Origin: Bacteroidota bacterium
Lineage (GTDB): Bacteria; Bacteroidota; Bacteroidia; Bacteroidales; Prolixibacteraceae
Direction: 5' to 3'
Length of the DNA: 64,000 nucleotides
NCBI GenBank assembly: GCA_024278975.1
Contig: JAJRSD010000040.1
Location: 1-64,000, forward strand
Shown piece after piece: positions 7,999 to 17,059 of this stretch (the stretch's first letter is position 1; every line of letters starts with the position of its first letter). The translations under genes were made by a program, and so were the position numbers. The notes beneath the pieces are model-generated. The model was not told the origin of the DNA. It made no database searches and saw nothing but the letters and a program-made list of their open reading frames with translations.

Positions 7999-10284
7999 AT
8001 GGCAAAATTTCCACATTATTTACAACCCGATGCAATGGACTGCGGACCCACATGTTTACGTATTGTGGCAAAACATTTTGGTCGGCACTATAATCTGGAA
8101 ACCTTACGCGAACTTACATGGAAAACCCGCGAAGGTGTGTCGCTACTTACCATTAGCGATGCAGCCGAAAAAATCGGTTTTCGCTCGCAGGGAGCACGTA
8201 TAAATCTGGAAACCCTTTTGGAAGTGCCGCTGCCAATTATCTTGCATTGGAATCAGGACCACTTTGTGGTACTATACAAAATCAAAAAAACAAAAAAAAC
8301 GAAGTTTTTTAGCTCCCTTCCCCTTGGGGGAAGGGTTGGGGATGGGGCTTCCTCCTCCCCCCACGGAGGAGGTCGGGAGGGGGCTATCTCTTTTTACATC
8401 TCCGACCCCGCACATGGTTTGGTAGAATATAATAAAGACGAATTCTTAAAAAGTTGGGCATCAACTCAACAAGATGGCGAGCCTGCCGGAATTGCGTTAC
8501 TTTTAGAACCCACTGCCGAATTTTATAAAGAAGAGGGCGAAAAAGTAAATAAAGCGGGTTTTAAATATCTGTTTTCGTATTTAAAACCTTACAAAAAACT
8601 AATTACCCAACTGTTAATTGGTTTTTTTACAGGGAGTATTCTCAGTCTGATTTTTCCGTTTTTAACTCAGGCAATTGTCGATGTTGGTATCGCCACAAAC
8701 AACCTCAGTTTTATAGTTTTGGTTTTGGTGGCACAGTTGGTTTTAACAATCAGTCAAACTGCGGTTGGGTTTATTCGTAGCTGGATAATGTTGCACACGA
8801 GTACCCGAATCAGTATTTCGCTAATTTCCGATTTCCTGCTAAAACTGATGAAACTCCCAATCAGGTTTTTCGATACAAAACTTATTGGCGACCTCCGGCA
8901 ACGGATTGAAGATAACGACCGTATTCAATCGTTCCTTACCGGAAATCTGGTGAGCATGTCGTTTGGCATTTTTACCTTTATTATTTACAGTTTTGTAATG
9001 GCTTATTACGACTGGAAAATACTACTCATTTTCTATGTGGGAAGTACCTTTTATGTGTTGTGGATTCTTCTATTCCTGAAAAAAAGAAAGGAGCTGGATT
9101 ACAAACGATTCACTGTAGCTTCGGCAAATCAGAGTAATGTTTACCAACTGATTACCGGGATGCAGGAGATAAAACTCAATAACTGCGAAAAGCAAAAACG
9201 GTGGGAGTGGGAACGTATTCAGGCAAAGCTTTTTAAAGTAAGTGTAAAAGGATTAATACTTACTCAGAACCAACAAGCGGGTTCGGTTCTTATCAATCAG
9301 ATAAAAAATATTTTAATATCGTTTATTGCTGCAAAAGCTGTTGTCGATGGCGATATGACTTTGGGAATGTTGGTTGCAGTACAATATATAATAGGGCAAT
9401 TAAATAGTCCGTTAAACGAGTTTATCGGTTTTATCCGTGCCGGACAAGATGCAAAAATAAGTCTCGAACGTTTAGCCGAAATTCATGATAAAGAGGAGGA
9501 AGAGGAGAATACCGATATTTTCAGGAATTACGAACTGCCACAGAATAAAGCGATTTCGATTACCGGTTTATCATTTCATTACGAGGGACCAAAATCGCCG
9601 AGGGTACTCAATAATATTAACCTCATAATTCCACAAAATAAAATTACTGCTATTGTTGGGGCAAGTGGAAGTGGTAAAACTACACTCATTAAACTGATGC
9701 TTGGTTTTTATCCTCCAAACAAAGGACGTATCGAAATTGGCGGAATCGGATTGAGTCAGTTTAGTATGGAAATGTGGCGAAGTAAGTGTGGGGTGGTAAT
9801 GCAGGATGGTTTTATTTTTTCTGATACGATTGCAAATAATATTTCGGTTGGCGATGATTATCCCGATAAAGAGAAACTGTTGCATGCAGTTCGAATTGCA
9901 AATATTGAAGATTATATTGAGAATCTTCCGTTGCGCTATAACACAAAAATAGGGCAGGAGGGAGTTGGTTTGAGTCAGGGGCAAAAACAGCGTATTTTAA
10001 TTGCCCGGGCGGTTTATAAAAATCCGGAGTTTCTCTATTTCGATGAGGCAACAAATTCGCTCGATGCAAATAACGAGAAAGTTATTTTGGAGAATCTAAA
10101 TGAGTTTTTTAAGGGGAAAACTGTTGTAACAGTGGCACACCGTTTAAGTACAGTTAAAAATGCCGACCAAATTGTGGTACTCGAAAAAGGTGAAATAGTT
10201 GAAGTTGGAACACATAAAGAATTGACCGCTAAAAAAGGTGTTTACTATAATCTGGTAAAAAACCAGTTGGAGCTGGGGAATTAA
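7999..10284 (+). CDS. peptidase C39 domain ABC exporter (bacteriocin/peptide type)
   Basis: A 761-residue inner-membrane exporter that would cleave leader peptides at a double-glycine site and export the product. The N-terminal C39 peptidase has Gln9, catalytic Cys15 (MDCGPTC), His88 (QDHFVVLY) and Asp136 (SDPAHG). Then come an ABC transmembrane domain (about 190-480) and a nucleotide-binding domain: Walker A GASGSGKTT, signature LSQGQKQR, Walker B FLYFDEATNSLD, H-loop AHRLST. Residues about 101-128 are foreign to the fold: a Gly/Ser/Pro-rich stretch encoded by two GC-rich hairpins, placed between catalytic His and Asp. Family members are about 730 residues, which fits an insertion. The HlyD-type adaptor normally next to it lies 1.7 kb downstream beyond two unrelated genes. 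No obvious double-glycine peptide gene is seen nearby. Confidence 0.92.
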   Translation: MAKFPHYLQPDAMDCGPTCLRIVAKHFGRHYNLETLRELTWKTREGVSLLTISDAAEKIGFRSQGARINLETLLEVPLPIILHWNQDHFVVLYKIKKTKKTKFFSSLPLGGRVGDGASSSPHGGGREGAISFYISDPAHGLVEYNKDEFLKSWASTQQDGEPAGIALLLEPTAEFYKEEGEKVNKAGFKYLFSYLKPYKKLITQLLIGFFTGSILSLIFPFLTQAIVDVGIATNNLSFIVLVLVAQLVLTISQTAVGFIRSWIMLHTSTRISISLISDFLLKLMKLPIRFFDTKLIGDLRQRIEDNDRIQSFLTGNLVSMSFGIFTFIIYSFVMAYYDWKILLIFYVGSTFYVLWILLFLKKRKELDYKRFTVASANQSNVYQLITGMQEIKLNNCEKQKRWEWERIQAKLFKVSVKGLILTQNQQAGSVLINQIKNILISFIAAKAVVDGDMTLGMLVAVQYIIGQLNSPLNEFIGFIRAGQDAKISLERLAEIHDKEEEEENTDIFRNYELPQNKAISITGLSFHYEGPKSPRVLNNINLIIPQNKITAIVGASGSGKTTLIKLMLGFYPPNKGRIEIGGIGLSQFSMEMWRSKCGVVMQDGFIFSDTIANNISVGDDYPDKEKLLHAVRIANIEDYIENLPLRYNTKIGQEGVGLSQGQKQRILIARAVYKNPEFLYFDEATNSLDANNEKVILENLNEFFKGKTVVTVAHRLSTVKNADQIVVLEKGEIVEVGTHKELTAKKGVYYNLVKNQLELGN
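8311..8382. repeat. GC-rich double-hairpin element inside the exporter gene
   Basis: Two adjacent stems: CCCTTCCCC/GGGGAAGGG (8315-8323 with 8327-8335, 3-nt loop) and CCTCCTCC/GGAGGAGG (8351-8358 with 8365-8372, 6-nt loop). Base composition is sharply higher in G+C than the flanking gene. It keeps the reading frame open. A related G/C-run element occurs in the HlyD-type gene at 12073-12109, so this is probably a mobile REP-like intergenic repeat that has landed in coding DNA. Confidence 0.75.
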
Positions 10285-10333
10285 TTTAAAACTGCAATGA
10301 AAGATTGTCTTATCAATAGTTAATTATGGACAG

Positions 10334-10810
10334 ATGAGCGAGATTAATTTAAATATTGAAAATAAAATATTTACGATTCGTGGCAAACAGGTGATGCTGG
10401 ATCATGATTTGACTGACTTATATGGAGTCGAAATTAAACGATTAGGAGAACAAGTAAAACGGAATAAAAATCGATTTCCCGATGAGTTTAGATTTCAATT
10501 AACAAAGGATGAGTATGATTATCTAAGGTCGCAAATTGCGACCTTAGATAAAAGCGAAACAAAAATATTGTTGAATGCTTCTTTGAAAATGGGGCAAGGG
10601 AAACATCGGAAATACTTACCTTTTGTTTTTACAGAACAAGGAGTTGCAATGCTTTCCGCCGTTTTACGGAGCGAAACAGCAGTAAAAGTAAGCATTCATA
10701 TTATACATGCTTTTGTCGAAATGAAAAAGTTTATTGTAAATAATGCAGTAATTTTCCAGCGGCTTGATATTTTTCAGAAGAAACATATACATATAGAATT
10801 GTATAATTAG
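10334..10810 (+). CDS. ORF6N-domain protein, C-terminally shortened
   Basis: A 158-residue protein with an ORF6N (phage KilA-N-associated, presumed DNA-binding) domain over about residues 5-95: the IRGKQVMLDHDLTDLYGVE start, NRFPDEFRFQL, then LPFVFTEQGVAMLSAVL. Relatives continue with a coiled or helical C-terminal part to 250-300 residues; this one stops soon after IFQRLDIFQKK, so it is probably truncated. A 33-bp palindrome lies in its middle and encodes LRSQIATLDK. Together with the next gene it separates the exporter from its adaptor, which marks it as an insertion of accessory, phage-type cargo. Confidence 0.8.
   Translation: MSEINLNIENKIFTIRGKQVMLDHDLTDLYGVEIKRLGEQVKRNKNRFPDEFRFQLTKDEYDYLRSQIATLDKSETKILLNASLKMGQGKHRKYLPFVFTEQGVAMLSAVLRSETAVKVSIHIIHAFVEMKKFIVNNAVIFQRLDIFQKKHIHIELYN
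10519..10551. repeat. 33-bp palindrome within the ORF6N gene
   Basis: Arms TTATCTAAGGTCGCAA (10519-10534) and TTGCGACCTTAGATAA (10536-10551) are perfectly complementary around a single central A. It lies inside an intact frame. It could be a mobile palindromic element, a recombination site or a strong mRNA hairpin. Confidence 0.85.
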
Positions 10811-10850
10811 ATGTTTTTTTTCACAAACTAATTACTTTAATATATTAAAA

Positions 10851-11963
10851 ATGAATAAATTAATAAGTTTTATTAAAAAAATTCAAACAGAAAAGAGGAT
10901 TCAAAATCTTAATGAGGAGGCAACAAAGCAAAGTGTAATATTGCCGATGCTTCAACTATTAGGATGGCAAGTATTTGATGCAGATGAAGTGTATCCTGAG
11001 TTTTCTATTGAAAATACTAGAGTAGACTATGCTTTGAGAAATGGAATAACTAGTAAAGTTTTTATCGAAGTTAAAAGAATAAATGAAGATTTAGATAGGC
11101 ATCAAGAGCAATTGCTAACCTATTCATTTAGGCAAGGAGTTAATCTTTCAATTTTAACCAATGGAATTATTTGGTGGTTTTATTTGCCTTTGCAGGAAGG
11201 TAGTTGGGAGCAGCGGAAGTTCTATGCTATTGATATGTATTCACAGAGTTTTGAGAAAATTGCTGAAGTTTTAATTAATTATTTAGCAAAAGAAAAAGTG
11301 TTCAATGGTGACGCCTTAAAAAATGCAAAAAGATTATTTAACAATCGCCAGAAAATTGATATTATCAAAAAGAATATTCCTAAAGCTTGGCAAAAACTAC
11401 ATGTTGAAGGAGATGAATTTTTAATAGAACTTATTGCTGAAACAACTGAAAAAATATGTGGTTATAAGCCTGAGGATAAGGATATAATTGAGTTTTTAAG
11501 TTCAGTCGTAAATGGAAGTCAGAATAATGAATTGCCGAAAAAGATTAAACCAAAGAGAATAACTAAGCATTTAGCAGAAATAGCACCAAGTAGTCTAAGA
11601 ACTACAACTATCAATAAGGATTTATATTCATTAAATGATGATTTTACATTTAGAAAGATATCAGGTTTTATATTCTTCAATATTAATAAAGATATTTCTT
11701 CGTGGAGGCAATTCTTGATAGAATTTATTAAAATAATTGCAAATCGACATATTAATGATTTTTACAAAATAGGTCTTGTGGGAAAGAAAAAAGTATATTT
11801 TTCCAAAGATTCAAGCAAATTTCAAAATCCGGTAAAAATATTGGATTCTGGATATTTTATAGAAACAAATTTAAGTGCAAATAATATTGCATTAGTAATA
11901 AAGGATGTTTTATTGACATTTAATTATGAAATAAATGATTTGAAGATTAGATTACGTAGTTAG
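10851..11963 (+). CDS. HsdR_N-type (type I restriction-like) nuclease-domain protein
   Basis: A 370-residue protein whose first about 160 residues resemble the HSDR_N_2 nuclease domain of type I restriction R subunits: NEEATKQSVILPMLQLLGW, then VDYAL and VFIEVKR, the Asp...Glu-x-Lys of a PD-(D/E)xK site, and LSILTNGIIWWFY. The helicase motor of a true R subunit is absent, and no modification or specificity gene is adjacent, so it is a stand-alone protein. The C-terminal half (about 200-370) is not recognised. The gene is more A/T-rich in codon choice than its neighbours, suggesting recent transfer. A role in phage defence is plausible from the domain only. Confidence 0.75.
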   Translation: MNKLISFIKKIQTEKRIQNLNEEATKQSVILPMLQLLGWQVFDADEVYPEFSIENTRVDYALRNGITSKVFIEVKRINEDLDRHQEQLLTYSFRQGVNLSILTNGIIWWFYLPLQEGSWEQRKFYAIDMYSQSFEKIAEVLINYLAKEKVFNGDALKNAKRLFNNRQKIDIIKKNIPKAWQKLHVEGDEFLIELIAETTEKICGYKPEDKDIIEFLSSVVNGSQNNELPKKIKPKRITKHLAEIAPSSLRTTTINKDLYSLNDDFTFRKISGFIFFNINKDISSWRQFLIEFIKIIANRHINDFYKIGLVGKKKVYFSKDSSKFQNPVKILDSGYFIETNLSANNIALVIKDVLLTFNYEINDLKIRLRS

Positions 11964-12031
11964 TTTAAAAAAAAGATTGTATGATAGTTTTTATTAACGA
12001 TAGGATTTACAAGCAAAAAACTTAAGCAAAA

Positions 12032-13402
12032 GTGCATAATAAAAACAAAAATATACGGCGTACAGAATTTTCACCCAAAGGGGGAAATCCCGAAGGGAAA
12101 GGGGGCTCCATAGAAATCCGTTCTGAAGAGGTACAGGATATTATGGGAACTCCGCCAAAATGGATTATCCGTTGGGGAATTATAATTATTTCGGCAGTGG
12201 TTTTACTTTTAATTATCGGTAGCTATTTTTATAAATACCCCGACATTATTAAAGCCCGTGTAACAATTGTTTCCGAAAATCCGCCAATATCAATTGTTGC
12301 CCGTTCCGATGGTAAACTCGACAAAATATTTGTTGCTGACAAGCAAAAAGTTTCGGCAAATACAATACTCGGAATTATTGAAAATCCGACTAACTATGAT
12401 GATGTTTACTCCCTATTAAATGTATTGAAATCTATTCAAAACTTTTTTAATTTTCCCGAAAAATTTATTGGGCTTGCGTTCGAAGAAGATTACAGTCTTG
12501 GATTGTACCACTCATATTATTCAGCATTTATAAGTCAGTTCAAAGACTATCAAACATTTGTTTCATACAATCCGTTCGACCAGCGTATTCAATCGTTAAC
12601 CAAACAAGTTCGTGATTATCAAAACTACCTCGCTAAATCGAGAGACCAAATTGCAGTCTTACGTCAGGATTACGAACTTGCAAATAACCAGTTTCTTCGC
12701 GATTCGGTACTGAATGTACGAAATGTTATGTCGGATGTTAATTTCGAGAAGTCGGAAGCGGCAATGTTAAAGCAAAAATTTGCTTACCAAAATGCAATGA
12801 CACAACTGGCAAGTGCGCATATTACAACCAATAATTTGACAAATCAGATTCAGGAACAAAAAGTATTAAAAGTTGAGACTGAAAAAAAACTTTTGGCGGG
12901 GCTGAAAGAAAAGTATGATAATCTGTTAAATCAATTACGTTCGTGGGAGCAGGCTTTTGTATTAAAAACACCGGTTGAGGGGAATGTAACATTTACAAAT
13001 TTCTGGAGCGCAAATCAGTTTGTGTCGAGCGGGAATGTTGTTTTTACAATTGTGCCCGACGATAAACAACATATTATTGGTAAAGCAATAATTCCGGTAA
13101 TTGGAGCCGGTAAAATAGAAGTTGGTCAACGGGTTAATATGAAACTGGATAACTACCCATACATGGAATTTGGTTTTCTGGAAGGAACAATAACTAATAT
13201 TTCTATGGTTCCGGTAGTAACAGAAAGTGGAAGTTATTACACTGCCGAAATTCAGTTAAACAACGAATTAATTACCAATTATAAAAAGCAACTTCCATTT
13301 AATCAGGAGATGCAGGGAAATGCTGAAATAATTACCAAAGAGCGCCGCTTAATAGAGCGATTGGTCGAGCCGTTGGTTTCTATTTTTCGTGAAAAAATAT
13401 AG
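12032..13402 (+). CDS. HlyD-family membrane-fusion adaptor for the C39 exporter
   Basis: A 456-residue periplasmic adaptor: one transmembrane helix at about 48-68 (IIISAVVLLLIIGSYFY), a biotinyl-lipoyl-like half (SIVARSDGKLDKIFV), a long coiled-coil hairpin (about 180-290), the second half (LKTPVEGNVTF) and a beta-barrel (IPVIGAGKIEVGQRV). It links a C39 ABC exporter to an outer-membrane channel. The start is GTG at 12032; the family-typical beginning is IEIRSEEVQDIMGTPPKW, and residues about 13-26 before it (SPKGGNPEGKGGS) are encoded by a GC-rich repeat. The repeat may have displaced the original start. An ATG exists at about 12143 but would drop conserved residues. The ABC partner ends 1.75 kb upstream. 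Confidence 0.88.
   Translation: MHNKNKNIRRTEFSPKGGNPEGKGGSIEIRSEEVQDIMGTPPKWIIRWGIIIISAVVLLLIIGSYFYKYPDIIKARVTIVSENPPISIVARSDGKLDKIFVADKQKVSANTILGIIENPTNYDDVYSLLNVLKSIQNFFNFPEKFIGLAFEEDYSLGLYHSYYSAFISQFKDYQTFVSYNPFDQRIQSLTKQVRDYQNYLAKSRDQIAVLRQDYELANNQFLRDSVLNVRNVMSDVNFEKSEAAMLKQKFAYQNAMTQLASAHITTNNLTNQIQEQKVLKVETEKKLLAGLKEKYDNLLNQLRSWEQAFVLKTPVEGNVTFTNFWSANQFVSSGNVVFTIVPDDKQHIIGKAIIPVIGAGKIEVGQRVNMKLDNYPYMEFGFLEGTITNISMVPVVTESGSYYTAEIQLNNELITNYKKQLPFNQEMQGNAEIITKERRLIERLVEPLVSIFREKI
12073..12109. repeat. GC-rich REP-like element in the 5' end of the HlyD-type gene
   Basis: Runs of GGGGG and CCC (AAAGGGGGAAAT, TCCCGAAGGGAAAGGGGG) interrupt otherwise A/T-rich coding sequence. Its complement resembles the CCCTTCCCC element inside the exporter gene. 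It contributes in-frame Gly/Pro/Lys codons just before the conserved N-terminus. Confidence 0.65.
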
Positions 13403-13673
13403 AAACGGCTTCATTTTTTTTGTCAGTAAAAAGTCATGTTTCCGCTCGAAGTGATATTATGTCTTGGTTTTTAAATGGTTAACCACTATTGACTAATGCC
13501 AAGTTGATTATTGTTTGCAGCATCCACGAAAACAAGCAGGGTATCCGCCTAACGGTTTGGATCCGCTCGGCGGGTTTCAGTAAATGCGGCTGATAAAAAT
13601 ACAAATAGTAAATATAGCCACACCCTTTTGTTTTGTTGTGAGTCTGGATAAATTAATAGAGTTGTGTAAATCC

Positions 13674-13715
13674 CTCATTACTCATTACTAAATACTTTCT
13701 ACTATTTACTTCTTC
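13674..13715 (+). repeat. second degenerate 7-bp tandem array, six units
   Basis: CTCATTA, CTCATTA, CTAAATA, CTTTCTA, CTATTTA and CTTCTTC follow each other without a gap, all beginning CT and mostly ending TA. The period is the same as in the 5499-5575 array although the unit differs. Confidence 0.65.
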
Positions 13716-13751
13716 TAATCTTAATTAATTAAAAATAAAATAAAAAAGCTA

Positions 13752-13780
13752 TTGAACTTTGCACAAAAATTGTACTTTTG
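13752..13780 (+). promoter_or_regulatory. principal promoter of the str ribosomal operon
   Basis: TTG at 13752-13754, an 18-nt spacer, and TACTTTTG at 13773-13780, a perfect TAnnTTTG box. A second -7-like box, TAATTTTG at 13847-13854, lies nearer the rpsL ATG with a poorer -33 region, so a tandem promoter is possible. The leader from the first site is about 115 nt. Confidence 0.65.
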
Positions 13781-13902
13781 CGAGCCGTTTTAAGGGGGTG
13801 GTATGCATTTTCCTCTCAAAACATAGTGTTTTTAAGGATTTTTGCATAATTTTGCAGTCCAATTTTTGAAATAATTATTAACTATATAAAAAACAGGTAG
13901 TT

Positions 13903-14280
13903 ATGCCAACTATTCAACAGTTAGTTAGGAAAGGAAGACAACGTAAAGCAGAGAAAAGTAGTTCTCCTGCATTAGATTCATGCCCACAACGTCGTGGAGT
14001 ATGTGTTCGTGTTTATACAACTACACCAAAAAAACCAAATTCGGCAATGCGTAAAGTTGCAAGGGTAAGGTTAACAAATGGTAAAGAGGTAAATGCTTAC
14101 ATTCCGGGTGAAGGACATAACTTGCAGGAACACTCAATAGTTCTTGTTCGTGGTGGTAGAATTAAAGACCTTCCGGGTGTTCGTTATCACTTAATTCGTG
14201 GTGCACTCGATACCGCAGGTGTTGAAGGACGTACACAACGTCGTTCGAAGTACGGTACTAAAAGACCGAAGAAGAAATAA
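13903..14280 (+). CDS. rpsL: 30S ribosomal protein S12
   Basis: 125 residues, typical length. S12 lies at the decoding centre and controls accuracy. The near-invariant [17 protein letters not shown] and [11 protein letters not shown] segments are intact, and the two lysines whose change gives streptomycin resistance (in TPKKPNS at about 43 and GRIKDLPG at 88) are unchanged, so the gene predicts the sensitive allele at those positions. First gene of the str operon; followed by rpsG after a 131-nt structured gap. Confidence 0.98.
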   Translation: MPTIQQLVRKGRQRKAEKSSSPALDSCPQRRGVCVRVYTTTPKKPNSAMRKVARVRLTNGKEVNAYIPGEGHNLQEHSIVLVRGGRIKDLPGVRYHLIRGALDTAGVEGRTQRRSKYGTKRPKKK

Positions 14281-14344
14281 AAATTAAAAGTAGTTAACAA
14301 CGTTATTTGTAGTGGTTGGGTTGAGTAAGTAATTCTCTTAGAAT

Positions 14345-14368
14345 GTCTTCCGGAGAAAAGCTGAAGAC
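14345..14368 (+). promoter_or_regulatory. stem-loop in the rpsL-rpsG gap, possible S7 autoregulatory site
   Basis: The 131-nt gap holds GTCTTC (14345-14350) pairing with GAAGAC (14363-14368) around a 12-nt loop, followed by a C/G-rich stretch. In Escherichia coli S7 represses its operon by binding the rpsL-rpsG intercistronic RNA. The position matches; the structure is not shown to be homologous, so the function is inference. Confidence 0.35.
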
Positions 14369-14411
14369 CGCCTTAGGGCAGCCGATTTAGATAACACTAA
14401 AAAGTTTTAAA

Positions 14412-14888
14412 ATGAGAAAGTCGAAACCAAAAAAAAGGCATCTGTTACCGGATCCAAAGTTTAACGATACATTGGTAACCCGGTTCGTGAATGACCTTAT
14501 GGTAGATGGGAAAAAATCAGTAGCCTACTCAGTTTTTTATCAGGCGATAGAGATGGTAGAAAAACGTGTAAAAGATACTGAAATGTCGCCACTTGATGTT
14601 TGGAAAAAAGCATTGGAAAACATTACTCCTGCAGTTGAAGTAAAGAGCCGCCGTGTTGGTGGAGCAACATTTCAGGTGCCAATGGAAGTACGTCAGGAAA
14701 GAAAGCAATCAATCAGTATTAAGAATATGATTCTGTTTGCTCGCAAACGTTCTGGTAAATCAATGGCCGATAAATTGTCTGCAGAAATTGTTGCTGCATT
14801 CAACGAAGAAGGTGGTGCATTTAAGAAAAAAGAAGATACACACAGAATGGCTGAAGCCAACCGTGCATTCGCACACTTTAGATTTTAG
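14412..14888 (+). CDS. rpsG: 30S ribosomal protein S7
   Basis: 158 residues, S7 family (usual length 155-179). S7 nucleates assembly of the 30S head and contacts mRNA and tRNA at the exit site. Visible signatures are [13 protein letters not shown] at the N-terminus, [12 protein letters not shown] in the beta hairpin and the C-terminal [15 protein letters not shown]. The ATG is preceded by an A-rich leader. fusA follows after 38 nt. Confidence 0.98.
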   Translation: MRKSKPKKRHLLPDPKFNDTLVTRFVNDLMVDGKKSVAYSVFYQAIEMVEKRVKDTEMSPLDVWKKALENITPAVEVKSRRVGGATFQVPMEVRQERKQSISIKNMILFARKRSGKSMADKLSAEIVAAFNEEGGAFKKKEDTHRMAEANRAFAHFRF

Positions 14889-14926
14889 TTTAGTTGATTC
14901 AGGGAAATAATAAGGAAACAGAAAAG

Positions 14927-17038
14927 ATGGCTAAACAGGATCTTAAATATACAAGGAACATCGGAATTATGGCGCACATCGATGCGGGTAAAACCACGGT
15001 TACAGAACGTGTTCTGTATTACACCGGGTTGACACATCGTATTGGTGAAGTTCATGACGGTGCTGCCACAATGGATTGGATGGAGCAGGAACAGGAGAGG
15101 GGAATTACAATTACCTCTGCCGCAACAACTACATTCTGGAAATATAAAGATGTTGAACATAAAATCAACATTATTGATACTCCCGGACACGTAGATTTTA
15201 CAGTTGAAGTTGAACGCTCTCTGAGAGTTTTAGACGGAGCTGTTGCACTTTTTTGTGCTGTTGGTGGTGTAGAGGCGCAATCGGAAACCGTTTGGCGTCA
15301 GGCTGAAAAATACGGCGTACCGAGAATTGCATTTGTAAATAAAATGGACCGTTCAGGTGCCGACTTCTTTAATGTTTATAGCGACATAAAAGAAAAGTTA
15401 GGTGCAAATCCGGTTCCGGTTCAAATTCCTATTGGTGCCGAAGAAAAATTTGAGGGAGTTATCGACCTCATCGAAATGAAAGCAGTTCGCTGGTACGATG
15501 ATGAAAACAAAGGCACAACATACAGTTTGGAAGATATTCCGGCTGAACTGGAAGAACAAGCTGAAGAGTGGAGAGGGAAATTAGTAGAATCGGTAGCTGA
15601 AGTTGACGACGAACTTTTAGAGCGTTACTTCGAAGATCCTGATTCGATTACAAAAGACGAAATGCTTAAGGTTATTCGCCGTGCCACACTCGAAGGAGTT
15701 ATCATTCCAATGATGTGCGGATCAGCATTTAAGAATAAAGGAGTACAACGACTGTTAGATTCAGTTTGTGCTTTCTTACCAAGCCCGCTTGATAGTGGCG
15801 ATATAACAGGAATAAATCCTGATGTTAAAGAAGAAATTACTCGTACTGCTGATGTTAACGAGCCTTTTGCTGCGTTGGCATTTAAAATTGCAACCGACCC
15901 ATTTGTTGGGCGATTGGCGTTTATGCGGGTCTATTCAGGCAGAATTGATGCAGGTTCAACAGTATTGAATTCTCGTACAGGTAAAAAAGAACGTATTTCT
16001 CGCTTATATCAGATGCATTCAAATAAACAAAATCCTAAAGATTTTATTGAAGCAGGAGATATTTGCGCAGCAGTTGGTTTTAAAAATATACGAACCGGCG
16101 ATACACTTTGCGATATTAAAAATCCAATCGAATTGGAAAGCATGGACTTCCCGGAGCCGGTAATTGGTGTGGCAATAGAACCAAAATCTCAAAAAGATAT
16201 TGATAAATTGTCAAACGGATTAGCAAAACTTGCCGAGGAAGATCCAACATTTCAGGTAAGAACAGATCCTGATTCAGGTCAGACCGTAATTCGTGGAATG
16301 GGAGAACTTCACCTTGAAATTTTAGTCGACCGTTTACGTCGCGAATTTAAAGTTGAATGTAACCAGGGTGCACCGCAAGTTGCATACAAGGAAGCAATCA
16401 GCAAGAAAGTTGAGTTGCGCGAAGTATTCAAAAAGCAAACTGGTGGACGTGGTAAATTTGCCGATATTATTGTAGATGTTGAGCCAGCAGACGAAGGAGT
16501 AACCGGATTGCAATTTATCGACAAGGTTAAGGGAGGTAGAATTCCTAGAGAATTTATTCCTTCAGTTGAAAAAGGATTTACTCAGGCATTAAGAAATGGT
16601 CCGTTGGCAGGATTTCAGGTTGACAGTTTAAAAGTAACACTACTCGATGGTTCTTTCCACCCGGTAGATTCAGACCAATTGTCATTCGAAATTTGTGCTA
16701 AACAAGCATTTCGAAATGCAGCATCAAAAGCAGGTCCAAAATTATTAGAACCTATTATGAAAGTGGAGATTGTAACTCCGGAAGAGTACATGGGTGATAT
16801 TATTGGAGATTTAAACCGCAGACGAGGCGAAATAGCAGGTATGGAAGATAAAGGTGGTGCAAAAGTTATTAGTGCAAAAGTGCCACTTTCAGAGCAATTT
16901 GGTTATGTAACCGTGTTGCGTACACTCTCTTCCGGAAGAGCAACATCGTCGATGGAATTTAGTAATTACAGCGAAGTTCCACGAGGTATTGCAGAGAAAG
17001 TTTTAGAAGAAGTTCAAGGAAGAACAGATTTATTATAA
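14927..17038 (+). CDS. fusA: elongation factor G (canonical)
   Basis: 703 residues from the ATG at 14927 ([14 protein letters not shown]); an in-frame ATG at 14894 would add a non-conserved tail. All GTPase motifs are canonical: G1 AHIDAGKT, G2 [13 protein letters not shown]3 DTPGHVDF with the catalytic His, G4 NKMD. Domains II-V follow, with [12 protein letters not shown] in domain IV and [13 protein letters not shown]. It catalyses GTP-driven ribosomal translocation. Position in the str operon between rpsG and rpsJ is classical; note that tuf is not in the cluster here. It contrasts with the His-less paralogue at 571-2727. Confidence 0.98.
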   Translation: MAKQDLKYTRNIGIMAHIDAGKTTVTERVLYYTGLTHRIGEVHDGAATMDWMEQEQERGITITSAATTTFWKYKDVEHKINIIDTPGHVDFTVEVERSLRVLDGAVALFCAVGGVEAQSETVWRQAEKYGVPRIAFVNKMDRSGADFFNVYSDIKEKLGANPVPVQIPIGAEEKFEGVIDLIEMKAVRWYDDENKGTTYSLEDIPAELEEQAEEWRGKLVESVAEVDDELLERYFEDPDSITKDEMLKVIRRATLEGVIIPMMCGSAFKNKGVQRLLDSVCAFLPSPLDSGDITGINPDVKEEITRTADVNEPFAALAFKIATDPFVGRLAFMRVYSGRIDAGSTVLNSRTGKKERISRLYQMHSNKQNPKDFIEAGDICAAVGFKNIRTGDTLCDIKNPIELESMDFPEPVIGVAIEPKSQKDIDKLSNGLAKLAEEDPTFQVRTDPDSGQTVIRGMGELHLEILVDRLRREFKVECNQGAPQVAYKEAISKKVELREVFKKQTGGRGKFADIIVDVEPADEGVTGLQFIDKVKGGRIPREFIPSVEKGFTQALRNGPLAGFQVDSLKVTLLDGSFHPVDSDQLSFEICAKQAFRNAASKAGPKLLEPIMKVEIVTPEEYMGDIIGDLNRRRGEIAGMEDKGGAKVISAKVPLSEQFGYVTVLRTLSSGRATSSMEFSNYSEVPRGIAEKVLEEVQGRTDLL

Positions 17039-17059
17039 TAATTATAACAAATTCTCACT

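Larger units (their letters stand above)
13403..13902. other. 500-nt intergenic region upstream of rpsL
   Basis: No open frame of note and no tRNA fold found by eye. It contains a G+C-rich island at about 13540-13590 with CCGCC (13545-13549) and GGCGG (13569-13573) as inverted segments, a six-unit heptamer array at 13674-13715, and the rpsL promoters. The G+C island may be a degraded copy of a dispersed repeat. Confidence 0.6.

Noticed and set aside
10851-11963. Complete type I restriction R subunit
   Set aside because: No helicase motifs, only about 370 residues, and no hsdM or hsdS next to it; only the N-terminal nuclease-like domain is supported.
13540-13590. tRNA or small structured RNA gene
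   Set aside because: The CCGCC/GGCGG segments do not form a cloverleaf or a known RNA fold; more likely a degraded repeat.
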